A DNA stretch of 60,238 bases from Candidatus Arthromitus sp. SFB-turkey (GCF_001655775.1 NZ_LXFF01000024.1:1-60238); one strand, 5' to 3'; positions 44,034 through 53,262 are shown, counted from the stretch's first letter. Program-made: numbers and translations. The notes: generated from the letters alone by a model not told the origin.

Positions 44034-44846
44034 TTGTATAAGTTAATATCTATTGATATGGATGGTACTCTTTTAAATAGTCAAGGAAAACTTTCTAATG
44101 AAAATATTTCTGCTATAAAAAATGCAATTAATAAAGGGGTAAAAATTGTTTTTACAACTGGAAGAGGAATCAGAGCTATAGTTGAATTTATAAATGAAGT
44201 TGGACTCGGCGATAGAGAGGAATATGCTATAACAAATAATGGTGTATCTTTGTACAATACTAAAACTCTAAAATGTTTAAAAGCGAATTTAGTTAGTGGA
44301 AATGATTTAAAAACTTTGTGTAATACTGGTATTGAGCTTGGAGCAAAACTTCATATTTATGATTTTAATACTGAAGGATGTATTGTACTAGAAGATAATG
44401 AATTTACTCAGTTTGAGAGAAAGCATATAGGTATGCCGGTTTTTATTGAGCCAAATTTTTATAAAAATATTGATGATAGTAAAAAAGCGTTTAAAGTTTT
44501 ATATTTAGGAAAAGAAGATAAAATAAATGAAATTCAAAAAAATGTACCGAACTTTATATATGAAAAATTTGCTGTTGTTCGTAGTCTTCCTATAGTACTT
44601 GAGTTGTTTCATAAAGATTGTAATAAGGGAAATGCTGTTAGAGATTTAGCTAATATGTTTAATATTTCAAGAGAGGAAATTATTTCGATTGGTGACCAGC
44701 AAAATGATTTTGAAATGATAAAATTTGCAGGTTTAGGTGTCGCAATGGGGAATGCAATTGATGAAATTAAGAATGTTGCAGATTATATAACAGATACTAA
44801 TGATAATAATGGAGTAGCAAAAGTTATAAATGAATTTGTGTTATAA
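44034..44846 (+). CDS. HAD phosphatase, Cof family
   Basis: GGAGG at 44022-44026 fits TTG 44034 (7 bases) and not TTG 44028. The 270-residue enzyme has the HAD motifs ISIDMDGTLL (nucleophile Asp), a Thr in FTTGRG, a Lys region in HKDCNKGNAV and SIGDQQNDFEMIKFAG. The cap is of the Cof type (C2). Substrates are likely small sugar phosphates or cofactors such as FMN. It is not usual between coaD and ylbJ; it might be a recent insertion in this order. Confidence 0.88.
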   Translation: MYKLISIDMDGTLLNSQGKLSNENISAIKNAINKGVKIVFTTGRGIRAIVEFINEVGLGDREEYAITNNGVSLYNTKTLKCLKANLVSGNDLKTLCNTGIELGAKLHIYDFNTEGCIVLEDNEFTQFERKHIGMPVFIEPNFYKNIDDSKKAFKVLYLGKEDKINEIQKNVPNFIYEKFAVVRSLPIVLELFHKDCNKGNAVRDLANMFNISREEIISIGDQQNDFEMIKFAGLGVAMGNAIDEIKNVADYITDTNDNNGVAKVINEFVL

Positions 44847-44849
44847 ATA

Positions 44850-44886
44850 ATTTTAAGTATAGATTAAGCATCTATACTTTTTTGTT
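44850..44886 (+). terminator. Rho-independent terminator
   Basis: AAGTATAGA - TTAAGCA - TCTATACTT followed by T6 ends the coaD-HAD transcript. Confidence 0.88.
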
Positions 44887-44922
44887 GCTGTAAAAAATAA
44901 TTATAAAATTTTAAAATTGTAC

Positions 44923-44978
44923 TTGCATTATTTTTGAAAATTTGTTATATTATATTTATGATAATGATAATCACTATT
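44923..44978 (+). promoter_or_regulatory. Promoter with Fur box, no gene downstream
   Basis: TTGCAT (44923-44928), 17 bases and TATATT (44946-44951) make a near-consensus promoter. GATAATGATAATCACTATT at 44960-44978 matches 17 of 19 bases of the classical Fur box. It would cover the start site and block transcription when iron is present. No protein-coding frame follows before the terminator at 45100. Confidence 0.75.
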
Positions 44979-45140
44979 AAATAAATTTTAAAAGTCATTT
45001 TAATTTATCCATACGAGATTTGTTAGTTTTGAAATATTATGTTAAATTTTTATACCTCCAAAATATAAAGATTTGCAAATTATTAATTTGAAACTAACAT
45101 GAAAAAACCTCTGCAAATTGTTTTGTAGAGGTTTTTTCAT
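44958..45140 (+). ncRNA. Candidate Fur-regulated small RNA
   Basis: From the predicted start near 44958 to the terminator there are about 180 bases with no ORF. GTTAGTTTTGAA (45022-45033) can pair with TTTGAAACTAAC (45087-45098), giving a 12-bp stem (two G-U pairs). The enclosed loop holds CCTCC (45055-45059), the complement of the Shine-Dalgarno core. The 3' end is a strong Rho-independent terminator. The plan (Fur promoter, C-rich loop, terminator) resembles iron-sparing RNAs such as RyhB and FsrA in logic; sequence similarity to them was not tested. Transcription is predicted, not shown. Confidence 0.5.
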
Positions 45141-45141
45141 G
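45097..45141. terminator. Bidirectional Rho-independent terminator
   Basis: GAAAAAACCTCTGCAAA - TTGT - TTTGTAGAGGTTTTTTC forms a long stem. It serves the small RNA on the left and ylbJ on the minus strand. Confidence 0.9.
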
Positions 45142-46144
45142 TAAAAATTATACAACTTATGTAAGTGATAATAAATGAGATTATAGATTGAATTAATTTG
45201 TAAAATATATATTTGTTTAATTTGAAAGATTGATTTTTATAAACAAACGAGTAACATTGAAGAATTATACAAATTCCACTAAATGCACAAAGAGCACTTA
45301 TAATAGAAAGTTTTAATGGAATAGAAATATTTGTTTGACTTAATAAATTTATCCCATTGGTTATTTCAAAAAAGCCAATTACTAAAGATTTTAGTATTGG
45401 AAAATTATTAAATAAAATTTGAGAGTAAATGTTATTTATAAGAATTTCTTTTATTAGAGAAAACAGTATGATAAATCCTCCAACAATTGAACAAGTTTTT
45501 ATAGCATTTTCTAATGAAGCTTTTAATATTTCCCCAAAATTATTTTTTGTGTTTGTACTTTTGGGAAGTTCATTTATTAAAATGTCTTTTTTATATGGAA
45601 TTAAAAAAGATATTAGTATACATGATAAATAATTTGCAATTAGAAGTATGTATCCTAGGGTTTTGTTATTAAGCATTGATACTCCAACTGTTCCTATTAA
45701 AAATAAAGGACTTGCATTCGATGCGATGTTTATCATGCGTTGAAATTCATTGTTTGAAATTAAATTTTTATTATGTAAATCATTTAGATATTTTGTTCCA
45801 AGAGGATATCCACAAATAAAACTTACCATTAAAGGGAAAATTGAATTTTTAGAAATTTTTAGAGGTTTAATTAATAACTTTCCAAATAGTTTTCCAAATA
45901 TGTTTATCCCACCGTAGTTTATTAAAATATTTGTTAAAATCAAAAATGGAAATAATGTTGGAAATACGGATTTTATAAAAAGATTTGTTCCTGATGATAC
46001 AGATTCAATTGATGATTTTGGAAATATTACTAAGTATGTGATTATGATTGTTATTAAAAATGTAACTAATACGTTTATTTTTGATTTTTCACATATATAG
46101 AAAAATATTAGAATTACTATAGAAAAAATAAAAAAAATTAACAA
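45137..46144 (-). CDS. ylbJ: Sporulation integral membrane protein YlbJ
   Basis: The 335-residue protein has about eight hydrophobic segments and the YlbJ motifs: VFPTLFPFLILTNILI, GGINIFGKLFGKLL, VSFICGYPLGTKYLNDL and NASPLFLIGTVG. YlbJ is needed for a normal spore in Bacillus. It is shorter than the Bacillus protein (about 400), mainly at the N terminus. It stands next to tmcAL on the minus strand, the usual order. Confidence 0.88.
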   Translation of the reverse strand: MLIFFIFSIVILIFFYICEKSKINVLVTFLITIIITYLVIFPKSSIESVSSGTNLFIKSVFPTLFPFLILTNILINYGGINIFGKLFGKLLIKPLKISKNSIFPLMVSFICGYPLGTKYLNDLHNKNLISNNEFQRMINIASNASPLFLIGTVGVSMLNNKTLGYILLIANYLSCILISFLIPYKKDILINELPKSTNTKNNFGEILKASLENAIKTCSIVGGFIILFSLIKEILINNIYSQILFNNFPILKSLVIGFFEITNGINLLSQTNISIPLKLSIISALCAFSGICIILQCYSFVYKNQSFKLNKYIFYKLIQSIISFIITYISCIIFT

Positions 46145-46228
46145 TTAAATATACTCCCTTTCTTTTGTTTGTATAATTAATTGTTATGAAAGAAAAAAAA
46201 TATTATGATATTATAAATTTCAAATGAA

Positions 46229-47422
46229 TTATAATTTTATTATTGGAGGTTTTTCAAAATCTTGAAGAGGAGAAATGCTTTTATTTAAAATTGAATAGGA
46301 TTTTGTGGCTAGAATGTCTAGTGGAGCAAGTGTAGAATTTTTTTTATTAAATTTTGAAATTAAGTTTAGTTTTGATTTCTTTTTTAACTTGTTTAAAAGT
46401 TCCAATCCTTTTTTGTCAAATCCAAGAATTCTTACGTAGTTGTCTAAAGTTTTTATGTAATCTCTATCAAAATTTTCAAATCCAATAAAATATTTTGACA
46501 AAATTCTGCTGATTCTTGAATATGTATAACGTTTTGATTTTACATTTAATATTAAATCATTTAAAGAATTTGATTTTAAAATTTCACTGTAGAATTTATT
46601 TTCTAAACCTTCATTCACATCTTCTATTTTATGTATGTTTTTGTTTGTCATAAGTTTGTATTTTATATATTTGAACATGAATTCTTTGTTGATGAAATTT
46701 TTATTTGAATATTCTTCGTTTAATATTTTATACGTTTCTTCAGGGATATGATTTTTTAAAATTGAAATATCATTTTTAGAGTCTAAGAGAACATTTCTTA
46801 TAGCGCTTGCAGAAGAAAATTGATTGTGTAAAAATGTATCGTTATAATTTCCACCTATTCTTTGTATTGGAATTATTTTAATTGGACTATTTAAAATTTT
46901 TATAGATTTCAAATATTCGATTCCTAAAATATTGTTTGGTGATTTTATGAAATTCGTTAAATTAATATCATTAAATTTCTCAGATATCATTAATTCTTGA
47001 GATTTTGGAAATGAAAATCCTAGATCTAAATATTTTTTTAAATCATTTTTATTAACTGAGATTAATGTATCTGCAATAATATTTAATTTATTTTCATCAG
47101 GAATTTCACACCCAAAACAAATAAAATCTATAAGTTTAAATTCATGAAGAATTTTTATAGCTCCATATGCAAATCCTTCAGCAGACGAAAGAGAAACTTG
47201 AACAGGTATTTCAAAACATAAATTTATTCCATTATTAAGAGCTGTTTCACATCTTTTGAACTTATCAATAATACTTGGTTCCCCACGTTGTATAAAATTT
47301 CCACTCATTATTGAAATTATTATTATATTTTCATTTTTAAATATTTTTTTTATTTCATTTATTTGGTGTAAATGTCCAAGATGAAACGGATTATATTCGG
47401 AGATTATAGCAATAATTTTCAT
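46229..47422 (-). CDS. tmcAL: tRNA(Met) cytidine acetate ligase
   Basis: This 397-residue enzyme (formerly YlbM, DUF795) makes N4-acetylcytidine at C34 of elongator tRNA-Met from acetate and ATP. It has an N-terminal nucleotidyltransferase domain with EYNPFHLGHLHQI (HxGH) and SGNFIQRGEPSI, RSSAEGFAYGA-like region (LSSAEGFAYG) and the C-terminal helical tail. Start ATG at 47422. The adjacent acetate pathway (pta-ackA) is divergent. Confidence 0.92.
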   Translation of the reverse strand: MKIIAIISEYNPFHLGHLHQINEIKKIFKNENIIIISIMSGNFIQRGEPSIIDKFKRCETALNNGINLCFEIPVQVSLSSAEGFAYGAIKILHEFKLIDFICFGCEIPDENKLNIIADTLISVNKNDLKKYLDLGFSFPKSQELMISEKFNDINLTNFIKSPNNILGIEYLKSIKILNSPIKIIPIQRIGGNYNDTFLHNQFSSASAIRNVLLDSKNDISILKNHIPEETYKILNEEYSNKNFINKEFMFKYIKYKLMTNKNIHKIEDVNEGLENKFYSEILKSNSLNDLILNVKSKRYTYSRISRILSKYFIGFENFDRDYIKTLDNYVRILGFDKKGLELLNKLKKKSKLNLISKFNKKNSTLAPLDILATKSYSILNKSISPLQDFEKPPIIKL

Positions 47423-47539
47423 AATATTTTTACCCCTTAAAAATTCAAATAAAAATTTGTTTTATAACAATAATAAGAGTATAGTACATTTTTAATTATA
47501 AATATATAATTTACTTTTGTGTTATATTGGTAACAAATA

Positions 47540-47568
47540 TTGAACACGTTAATTAACTGGTTTATAAT
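47540..47568 (+). promoter_or_regulatory. Predicted pta-ackA promoter
   Basis: TTGAAC (47540-47545), a 17-base spacer and TATAAT (47563-47568) are near consensus. It lies 41 bases before pta. Confidence 0.75.
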
Positions 47569-47609
47569 TGAAATTAAGTTTATTGTGCTGTAGTTGAAGG
47601 GAGTTTATT

Positions 47610-48611
47610 ATGAGATTATTAGATAAAATATGGGAATTGGCTAGGAATAACGTACAAAGGGTAGTTTTACCAGAAGGAAATGAAGAAAGAACAATTAAAG
47701 CCACTGAGATTATATTGAAAGAAAAAATAGCAGATGTTTTATTAGTTGGAAACGAAAATGATATAAGAAAACATGCTAAAGATTTAAATGTTAATATAGA
47801 TGGTGCAACAATAGTTGATCCTAAAACTTCTGAAAAATATGATGAATATGTGAATTTATTTTTTGAGCTTAGAAAGAATAAAGGAATGACCCTTGAAAAA
47901 GCTAAAGAGATTATAAAAGATGAAATGTATTTTGGAACTATGATGCTTAAATGTGGTGATGCAGATGGACTTGTGTCAGGTGCAGTACATACTACGGCTG
48001 ATCTTTTAAGACCAGGTATGCAAATAATTAAAACTTCTCCAGGAACTAAAATTGTTTCAAGTTTTTTCATAATGGATGTTCCTAATAGAGAATACGGAGA
48101 AAATGGAATAATGTTTTTTGCAGATTCTGCTGTAAATCCAAATCCAACTTCAGAAGAACTTGCATGTATTGCAATATCAACTGCAGATAATGCTAGAGCA
48201 TTAGCAGGAATATTGCCTAAAGTTGCTTTGTTATCTTTTTCATCTATGGGAAGTGCAAAACATGAGTTGGTTGATAAAGTTGTTGAGGCTAGTAGGATAG
48301 CAAATGAATTGAGACCTGATTTATTAATAGAAGGTGAGCTTCAATTAGATACTGCTATAGTTCCTGAAGTTTGTAAATCAAAAGCTCCGAACAGTAAGTT
48401 AGAAGGTAAAGCAAATATTTTGATATTCCCAGATTTGCAATCAGGAAATATAGGTTATAAACTTGTTCAAAGATTGGCTAATGCTGAAGCTATTGGACCT
48501 ATATGTCAAGGGTTTGCAAAACCTCTTAATGATTTATCAAGAGGTTGTAGTGTAAGTGATATAGTAAATATGGTTGCAGTTACAAGTGTTCAATCACAAA
48601 GTAAAAATTAG
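47610..48611 (+). CDS. pta: Phosphate acetyltransferase
   Basis: The 333-residue enzyme converts acetyl-CoA and phosphate to acetyl phosphate. Conserved blocks are RVVLPEGNEERTIKA, MMLKCGDADGLVSGAVHTTADLLR (in part DADGLVSGAVHTTADLLRP), MFFADSAVNPNP and LLSFSSMGSAKHE. Single-domain short form, as in Clostridia. AAGGGAG precedes ATG. Forms a unit with ackA 40 bases downstream. Confidence 0.96.
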   Translation: MRLLDKIWELARNNVQRVVLPEGNEERTIKATEIILKEKIADVLLVGNENDIRKHAKDLNVNIDGATIVDPKTSEKYDEYVNLFFELRKNKGMTLEKAKEIIKDEMYFGTMMLKCGDADGLVSGAVHTTADLLRPGMQIIKTSPGTKIVSSFFIMDVPNREYGENGIMFFADSAVNPNPTSEELACIAISTADNARALAGILPKVALLSFSSMGSAKHELVDKVVEASRIANELRPDLLIEGELQLDTAIVPEVCKSKAPNSKLEGKANILIFPDLQSGNIGYKLVQRLANAEAIGPICQGFAKPLNDLSRGCSVSDIVNMVAVTSVQSQSKN

Positions 48612-48651
48612 GGATAAAAATAAAATTTGTTTATAAGGAGATGGTTTTAAA

Positions 48652-49848
48652 ATGAAAATTTTGGTTATAAATTGCGGAAGTTCTTCTTTAAAATATCAAT
48701 TAATTGATATGAAAACAGAAATTGCTATGGCAAAAGGATTAGTGGAGAGAATAGGGATAAGTGGATCAAACTTAGAACAAAAAATTGAAGGATCAAGTGA
48801 AAAGTATAAAGTAGAGAAAGATTTAAAAGATCATAAGGAAGCAATATCATTAGTTTTAGAGACTTTATGTAATGATAAGTTTGGAATTATAAAGAGTTTA
48901 GATGAAATTAATGCTATAGGACACAGAGTAGTTCATGGTGGTGAAAAATATTCAAAATCAGTAATCGTAGATGATGAAGTTATTAAAAATATAGAGGAAT
49001 GTTCAAAACTCGCACCTCTACATAATCCTGCTAACCTTGTTGGAATAAAAGCGTGTCGAGAATTAATGAAAAATACTCCTATGGTTGTTGTATTTGATAC
49101 TGCATTCCATCAAACTATGCCTGAGAAAGCGTATATGTATGGATTACCATATGAAATGTATGAAAAGCATTCTATAAGAAAATATGGTTTTCACGGAACA
49201 AGTCATTTTTATGTAGCCAATGAATGTGCTAAAGCAATGGGAAAAAATATAGAAGAATTAAAAATTATAACATGTCATTTAGGGAACGGCGCAAGTGTGA
49301 GTGCTATTAATAAAGGAAAATGTGTTGATACTTCTATGGGGTTCACTCCTCTTCAAGGTTTAATAATGGGTACTAGATGTGGTGATATAGATCCTGCTGT
49401 TGTTACTTACTTAGTAGGTGATTTGAAGATGAGTCCTGATGAAGTAAATGATATTATGAATAAAAAATCTGGATTCTTAGGAATTTCTGGAAAAAGTAGC
49501 GACTCTAGAGATATAGAAGATTTAGAAGAAAAGGGCGATAAGAGAGCTGTTTTAACATTAGAAATGTATTATTATAGAATTAAATCTTATATAGGTTCTT
49601 ATATTGCTACAATGAATGGGGTAGATGCTATAGTATTTACTGCAGGTATTGGTGAAAATTCATCAAAAACTAGATTTGGTGTTTGTAAAGATATGGAGAA
49701 TCTTGGAATAATAGTTGATGAAAATAAAAACAATGTTAGAGGTAAATTAACAGAAATTTCTGCTGATAATTCTAAGGTTAAAGTATATTTGATTCCAACT
49801 AATGAAGAGCTTGTAATAGCAAGAGATACATGTGAACTTTTAAAATAA
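48652..49848 (+). CDS. ackA: Acetate kinase
   Basis: The 398-residue ASKHA enzyme makes ATP and acetate from acetyl phosphate. It shows [13 protein letters not shown] at the N terminus, [19 protein letters not shown], the HGTSH motif and [11 protein letters not shown]. Start behind AAGGAGATGG. With Pta it forms the main ATP-yielding fermentative route visible in this window. Confidence 0.97.
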   Translation: MKILVINCGSSSLKYQLIDMKTEIAMAKGLVERIGISGSNLEQKIEGSSEKYKVEKDLKDHKEAISLVLETLCNDKFGIIKSLDEINAIGHRVVHGGEKYSKSVIVDDEVIKNIEECSKLAPLHNPANLVGIKACRELMKNTPMVVVFDTAFHQTMPEKAYMYGLPYEMYEKHSIRKYGFHGTSHFYVANECAKAMGKNIEELKIITCHLGNGASVSAINKGKCVDTSMGFTPLQGLIMGTRCGDIDPAVVTYLVGDLKMSPDEVNDIMNKKSGFLGISGKSSDSRDIEDLEEKGDKRAVLTLEMYYYRIKSYIGSYIATMNGVDAIVFTAGIGENSSKTRFGVCKDMENLGIIVDENKNNVRGKLTEISADNSKVKVYLIPTNEELVIARDTCELLK

Positions 49849-49938
49849 TTTTAAATATTGACAATTAATGTTATTAAATTATATAATCTATATGTTAATT
49901 TACTTCAAATCAAAAGAAGTGAGGTTAAATGAAATCTT

Positions 49939-50448
49939 ATGCAAATAAATTTGAAAGAATGTAGTAAGAATAAAGTTATTGAATTTTTAAATAAAGAGTC
50001 TGTAATAAAAAATGATGAATTTGATATTCTTCATGGAGAAGATTTAAAAATTATTGACGATGTTGCAGTTAATGGCGATATTTTTGTTTTAGATAATTTG
50101 TTGAAAGTTAAGTTTAATTTGTCTACAAAGTTTGAGTTTGTTTGTTCAAGATGTTTAGGAAATTTTACTTATGATTTGAATTTAAATTGTAGTGATGAAA
50201 TTTTATTGGATGATTTAGATGAGGATATTATTTTAGATTCAGATGGAAATTTGGATTTTACGGATTATATAAAAAATTACATAATTGTTAATATTCCTCA
50301 GAAGAAATTGTGTAAAGTTGATTGTTTAGGTTTATGTCAATATTGTGGTGTAAATTTAAATAATGGCACATGTAGTTGTCAAGGAAATGAGTTTGAAAAT
50401 GCGTTTTCGCGGTTGAGAGAAGTTTTTGTTGATTCTAAGGAGGTGTAA
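49939..50448 (+). CDS. yceD: DUF177 protein YceD
   Basis: The 169-residue protein has the YceD pattern: CSRCLGNF in the middle and a C-terminal zinc-ribbon-like CLGLCQYCGVNL with a C-x-C end (CSCQ). It is almost always next to rpmF, as here, and is required for 23S rRNA/L32-linked functions in some species. The Shine-Dalgarno GTGAGG (49919-49924) is 14 bases before this ATG but 4 before another ATG at 49929 that opens an 11-residue frame overlapping this start, so the true start is somewhat uncertain. Confidence 0.88.
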   Translation: MQINLKECSKNKVIEFLNKESVIKNDEFDILHGEDLKIIDDVAVNGDIFVLDNLLKVKFNLSTKFEFVCSRCLGNFTYDLNLNCSDEILLDDLDEDIILDSDGNLDFTDYIKNYIIVNIPQKKLCKVDCLGLCQYCGVNLNNGTCSCQGNEFENAFSRLREVFVDSKEV

Positions 50449-50450
50449 TA

Positions 50451-50633
50451 GTGGGAAATCCAGCGCGTAAGTTTTCTAAAGGAAGAAGAGATAGAAGAAG
50501 GGCTCAAACTTTTAAGTTGTCAGCACCTAGTATAGTTGAATGTCCACAATGTCATGAGGTTAAGTTATCTCATAGAGCTTGTAGGAAATGTGGTTTTTAT
50601 AACGGTAAACAAGTTATATCTGTAGAAGATTAA
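50451..50633 (+). CDS. rpmF: 50S ribosomal protein L32
   Basis: The 60-residue protein starts at GTG behind AAGGAGGTG. It begins MGNPARKFSKGRRDRRRAQT and has zinc-binding cysteines in CPQCHEVKLSHRACRKCGFY. It is two bases after yceD, a conserved pairing, and ends at a terminator. Confidence 0.97.
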   Translation: MGNPARKFSKGRRDRRRAQTFKLSAPSIVECPQCHEVKLSHRACRKCGFYNGKQVISVED

Positions 50634-50682
50634 ATAAACTACCTAAATTAGTTTTTCTAGTTTAGGTAGTTTATTTTTAGAG
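50634..50682 (+). terminator. Rho-independent terminator
   Basis: AAACTACCTAAA (50636-50647) pairs with TTTAGGTAGTTT (50661-50672) and is followed by ATTTTT. Confidence 0.9.
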
Positions 50683-50690
50683 GGAGAAAA

Positions 50691-51680
50691 ATGGTAAATA
50701 TAGTACTTGATTGTATGGGAGGAGAAAATTCTCCTAAAGATTTGGTTAAGGGTGCTGTATTGGCGTTAAATGAAAATGAAAATATAAATGTAATTCTTGT
50801 TGGTAAAGATGAAAAAATTGTTTATGAATTGAAAAAATATAAATTTGATAAAAATAGAGTTGATATTATTAATGCAAATGATGTTATAGAAGGTAATGAT
50901 GAACCAGTTAAAGCGATGCGGATGAAAAAAAATTCAAGTTTAATTGTTGCTCTTAATGAGATAGTAAATAAAAATTATGATGCTATAGTTTCTGCAGGAA
51001 ATAGTGGCGCTTTTTTGGCAGGATGTTTGTTTTTAGTAGGTAGAATTAAGGGAGTTAATAGAGCAGCTTTAGCACCTATTATTAATAGTGAAAATAATAA
51101 ATTTATTCTTTTAGATGCTGGTGCAAATGTTGATTGCAAAGTAATTGACTTTGTACAATTTGCTAAAATTGGAAGCGTGTATTATAAAATATTATTTGGT
51201 GAACAGAATCCCATAGTAAAACTTTTAAATATTGGAGTAGAAAGTAATAAAGGAAATTTTATTGTAAAAAAAGTTTATGATGAACTTTTAAATGATAAGA
51301 GTATAAATTTTAAGGGAAATATTGAAGCTAGGTACATAATGAATGATGATGTTAATGTAGTTGTTTGTGATGGATTTGTTGGGAATATAGTGCTTAAAAC
51401 AATTGAGGGCACAAGCAAATATATAATATCTAAATTAAAAGATGATATTAATAAATCATTTATCTATAAAATTGGGAAAAAAATATTTTTTAACAGTGTT
51501 AAAAATAAATATGATTATCAAAAATATGGTGGTGCTATATTTCTTGGTGTAAAAAAAATTTGTATAAAATCTCATGGTAATTCTAATGAAATAGCTATTA
51601 AAAATTCAATAGATATGGCTTATAAATTAAATTCTAGAGATTTTATAGGAGTTTTGGAAAAAAATTTATTTATAAAATAA
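50691..51680 (+). CDS. plsX: Phosphate acyltransferase PlsX
   Basis: The 329-residue enzyme makes acyl phosphate from acyl-ACP for membrane lipid synthesis. It has VLDCMGGENSPKDLVKGAV, VDIINANDVIEGNDEPVKAM, VSAGNSGAFLAG and the end block FVGNIVLKTIEGTSK. Starts behind GAGGGAG, directly after the rpmF terminator. The acpP gene follows; fabD/fabG are not in this neighbourhood. Confidence 0.94.
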   Translation: MVNIVLDCMGGENSPKDLVKGAVLALNENENINVILVGKDEKIVYELKKYKFDKNRVDIINANDVIEGNDEPVKAMRMKKNSSLIVALNEIVNKNYDAIVSAGNSGAFLAGCLFLVGRIKGVNRAALAPIINSENNKFILLDAGANVDCKVIDFVQFAKIGSVYYKILFGEQNPIVKLLNIGVESNKGNFIVKKVYDELLNDKSINFKGNIEARYIMNDDVNVVVCDGFVGNIVLKTIEGTSKYIISKLKDDINKSFIYKIGKKIFFNSVKNKYDYQKYGGAIFLGVKKICIKSHGNSNEIAIKNSIDMAYKLNSRDFIGVLEKNLFIK

Positions 51681-51685
51681 AAATA

Positions 51686-51714
51686 TTGACTATGAAAGTT
51701 TTATATTTTATTAT
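51686..51714 (+). promoter_or_regulatory. Predicted acpP promoter
   Basis: TTGACT (51686-51691), 17 bases and TATTAT (51709-51714) give a good promoter directly after the plsX stop. Confidence 0.7.
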
Positions 51715-51743
51715 GTTTATGAGGTAACAGGAGGTGATTTTTA

Positions 51744-51974
51744 ATGTTTGAAAAAGTTAAAGCGATTATAGCAGAAAAATTAAATGTTGATCAAGATGAA
51801 ATAAAATTAGAGTCATCAATTGTTGATGATTTAGGTGCTGATTCTATAGATTTAATAGAATTGATTATGAATCTTGAAGAAGAATATGGTATAAGCATAT
51901 CAGATGAAGAAGCAGTTAAGCTTAAAACTGTTGGAGATGTTGTTGATTTTATAAATTCTCAAATAGAAAATTAA
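51744..51974 (+). CDS. acpP: Acyl carrier protein
   Basis: The 76-residue protein carries the phosphopantetheine on Ser34 in DDLGADSIDLIEL. It is acidic, of standard length, and starts behind CAGGAGGTGAT. It supplies acyl-ACP to PlsX encoded upstream. Confidence 0.97.
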   Translation: MFEKVKAIIAEKLNVDQDEIKLESSIVDDLGADSIDLIELIMNLEEEYGISISDEEAVKLKTVGDVVDFINSQIEN

Positions 51975-51989
51975 TTAAAGTTTAATATA

Positions 51990-52036
51990 TAGTCGTCTTG
52001 TAAACTCACTATGTTTGTGTTTTATAGGCGACTTTT
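51990..52036 (+). terminator. Possible terminator after acpP
   Basis: AGTCGTC and GGCGACT pair imperfectly around a long A/T-rich loop, followed by TTTT. A weak terminator at most. Confidence 0.5.
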
Positions 52037-52056
52037 AAGTTTTAGGAGAAACATGT

Positions 52057-52740
52057 ATGAAGGAAGGGTTTATTGATAAATTTCAACATAAAATTGGAAT
52101 TAAATTTGATAATTTAAAAATTTTGGAATTAGCATTAACTCATAGTTCGTATGCAAATGAACATAATCTAAGTGAATATAATGAGAGATTAGAGTTTTTA
52201 GGAGATTCTGTGTTGCAATTATGTATAACAGAATATTTGTATGAAAATTGTAAAGATAATAATGAAGGTGATTTGACTAGAAAAAGAGCTACTATAGTTT
52301 GTGAATCATCACTTTATAAAGTTGGTAAACAATGGGATTTAGGAGAATTTATAAAATTAAGTAAAGGTGAAAGTTTAAGTGGAGGGAAAACACGTATTTC
52401 CACAATAGCTGACACAGTTGAAGCTGTTATAGCTGCTGTTTATTTAGATAAAGGATATAAATTTGCGTGTAAATTTATATTAAAGTTTTTTAAAGATATT
52501 ATTAAAAGTAGTGAAGTTATAAATTATTTAGATCATAAAACAAGACTTCAAGAATTTATACAGGCTAAAACAAGTGATAAGATAAAGTATAATCTTATTA
52601 AAGAAGAAGGACCTTCTCATAAAAAAATTTTTCATGTTCAAGTTGTTATAGGTGAAAAAGAATATGGTATGGGAATCGGTAATTTTAAAAAGGAAGCTGA
52701 ACAAAGTGCAGCTGAAAAAACTTTAAAAATGTTAGAATAA
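52057..52740 (+). CDS. rnc: Ribonuclease III
   Basis: The 227-residue enzyme cuts double-stranded RNA. It has THSSYANEH, the signature ERLEFLGDSVLQL with catalytic acidic residues, ADTVEAVIAAVYLD, and a C-terminal dsRNA-binding domain (from about 160, with GPSHKKIFHVQV and AEQSAAEKTLKML). ATG at 52057 behind TTAGGAGAAA. In many Clostridia smc and ftsY follow; here spoVS does. Confidence 0.95.
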   Translation: MKEGFIDKFQHKIGIKFDNLKILELALTHSSYANEHNLSEYNERLEFLGDSVLQLCITEYLYENCKDNNEGDLTRKRATIVCESSLYKVGKQWDLGEFIKLSKGESLSGGKTRISTIADTVEAVIAAVYLDKGYKFACKFILKFFKDIIKSSEVINYLDHKTRLQEFIQAKTSDKIKYNLIKEEGPSHKKIFHVQVVIGEKEYGMGIGNFKKEAEQSAAEKTLKMLE

Positions 52741-52952
52741 TGACGACATTGAATTAGGTGTTTAATTAATTAAAAGTCTAGTTGAATGTATACGTTATAT
52801 AAGTATTTTTGGTACTTTAAAGAGGAGTGTATTTTCGAAATTTTAAGTGCGTAATTTGTAGAAATTAAAATAAAGGAAAAAAAAGGAAATTATAGAAATC
52901 ATATAAGGGAAAATATTTAATAAAACTTAAGATAATTTTGGGAGGTACACTT

Positions 52953-53213
52953 ATGGAAATTTTAAAAGTATCAGCGCAATCTCAACCTAAAGCAGTTGCA
53001 GGAGCTTTAGCAGCAGTATTAAGAGATAAAGCAGTAGCAGAGGTGCAAGCAGTTGGGGCTGGTGCGGTTAACCAAGCTATAAAAGCTATAGTTATAACAA
53101 GAGGCTTTGTAGCGCCAAATGGAATTGATTTGGTTGTTATACCAGCATTTTCTGAAATTTCAATTGATGGAGAAGAAAGAACAGCAATTAAATTTATTGT
53201 TGAACCTAAATAA
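52953..53213 (+). CDS. spoVS: Stage V sporulation protein S
   Basis: ATG 52953 follows GGGAGGTACAC, giving 86 residues, the length of the Bacillus protein; a longer in-frame TTG is within the ribosome binding site region. The sequence (MEILKVSAQSQPKAVAGALA, IKAIVITRGFVAPNG, ISIDGEERTAIKFIVEP) is the typical SpoVS/Alba-like fold. It affects septation and spore coat stages. The 200-base leader upstream has no clear recognised promoter. Confidence 0.95.
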   Translation: MEILKVSAQSQPKAVAGALAAVLRDKAVAEVQAVGAGAVNQAIKAIVITRGFVAPNGIDLVVIPAFSEISIDGEERTAIKFIVEPK

Positions 53214-53222
53214 ATTTATATA

Positions 53223-53262
53223 TAAAAAAGGAGTAAAATATTTTTTACTCCTTTTCGTTTTT
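53223..53262. terminator. Bidirectional Rho-independent terminator
   Basis: AAAAAGGAGTAAAA and TTTTTTACTCCTTTT form the stem between the convergent spoVS and the endonuclease-like gene. Confidence 0.88.

Noticed and set aside
45035-45070. GGAGG on the minus strand as the ribosome binding site of a hidden gene
   Set aside because: The minus strand after it runs into TAA within a few codons in the expected frame, so no gene is supported; kept in mind as an alternative origin of the CCTCC motif.
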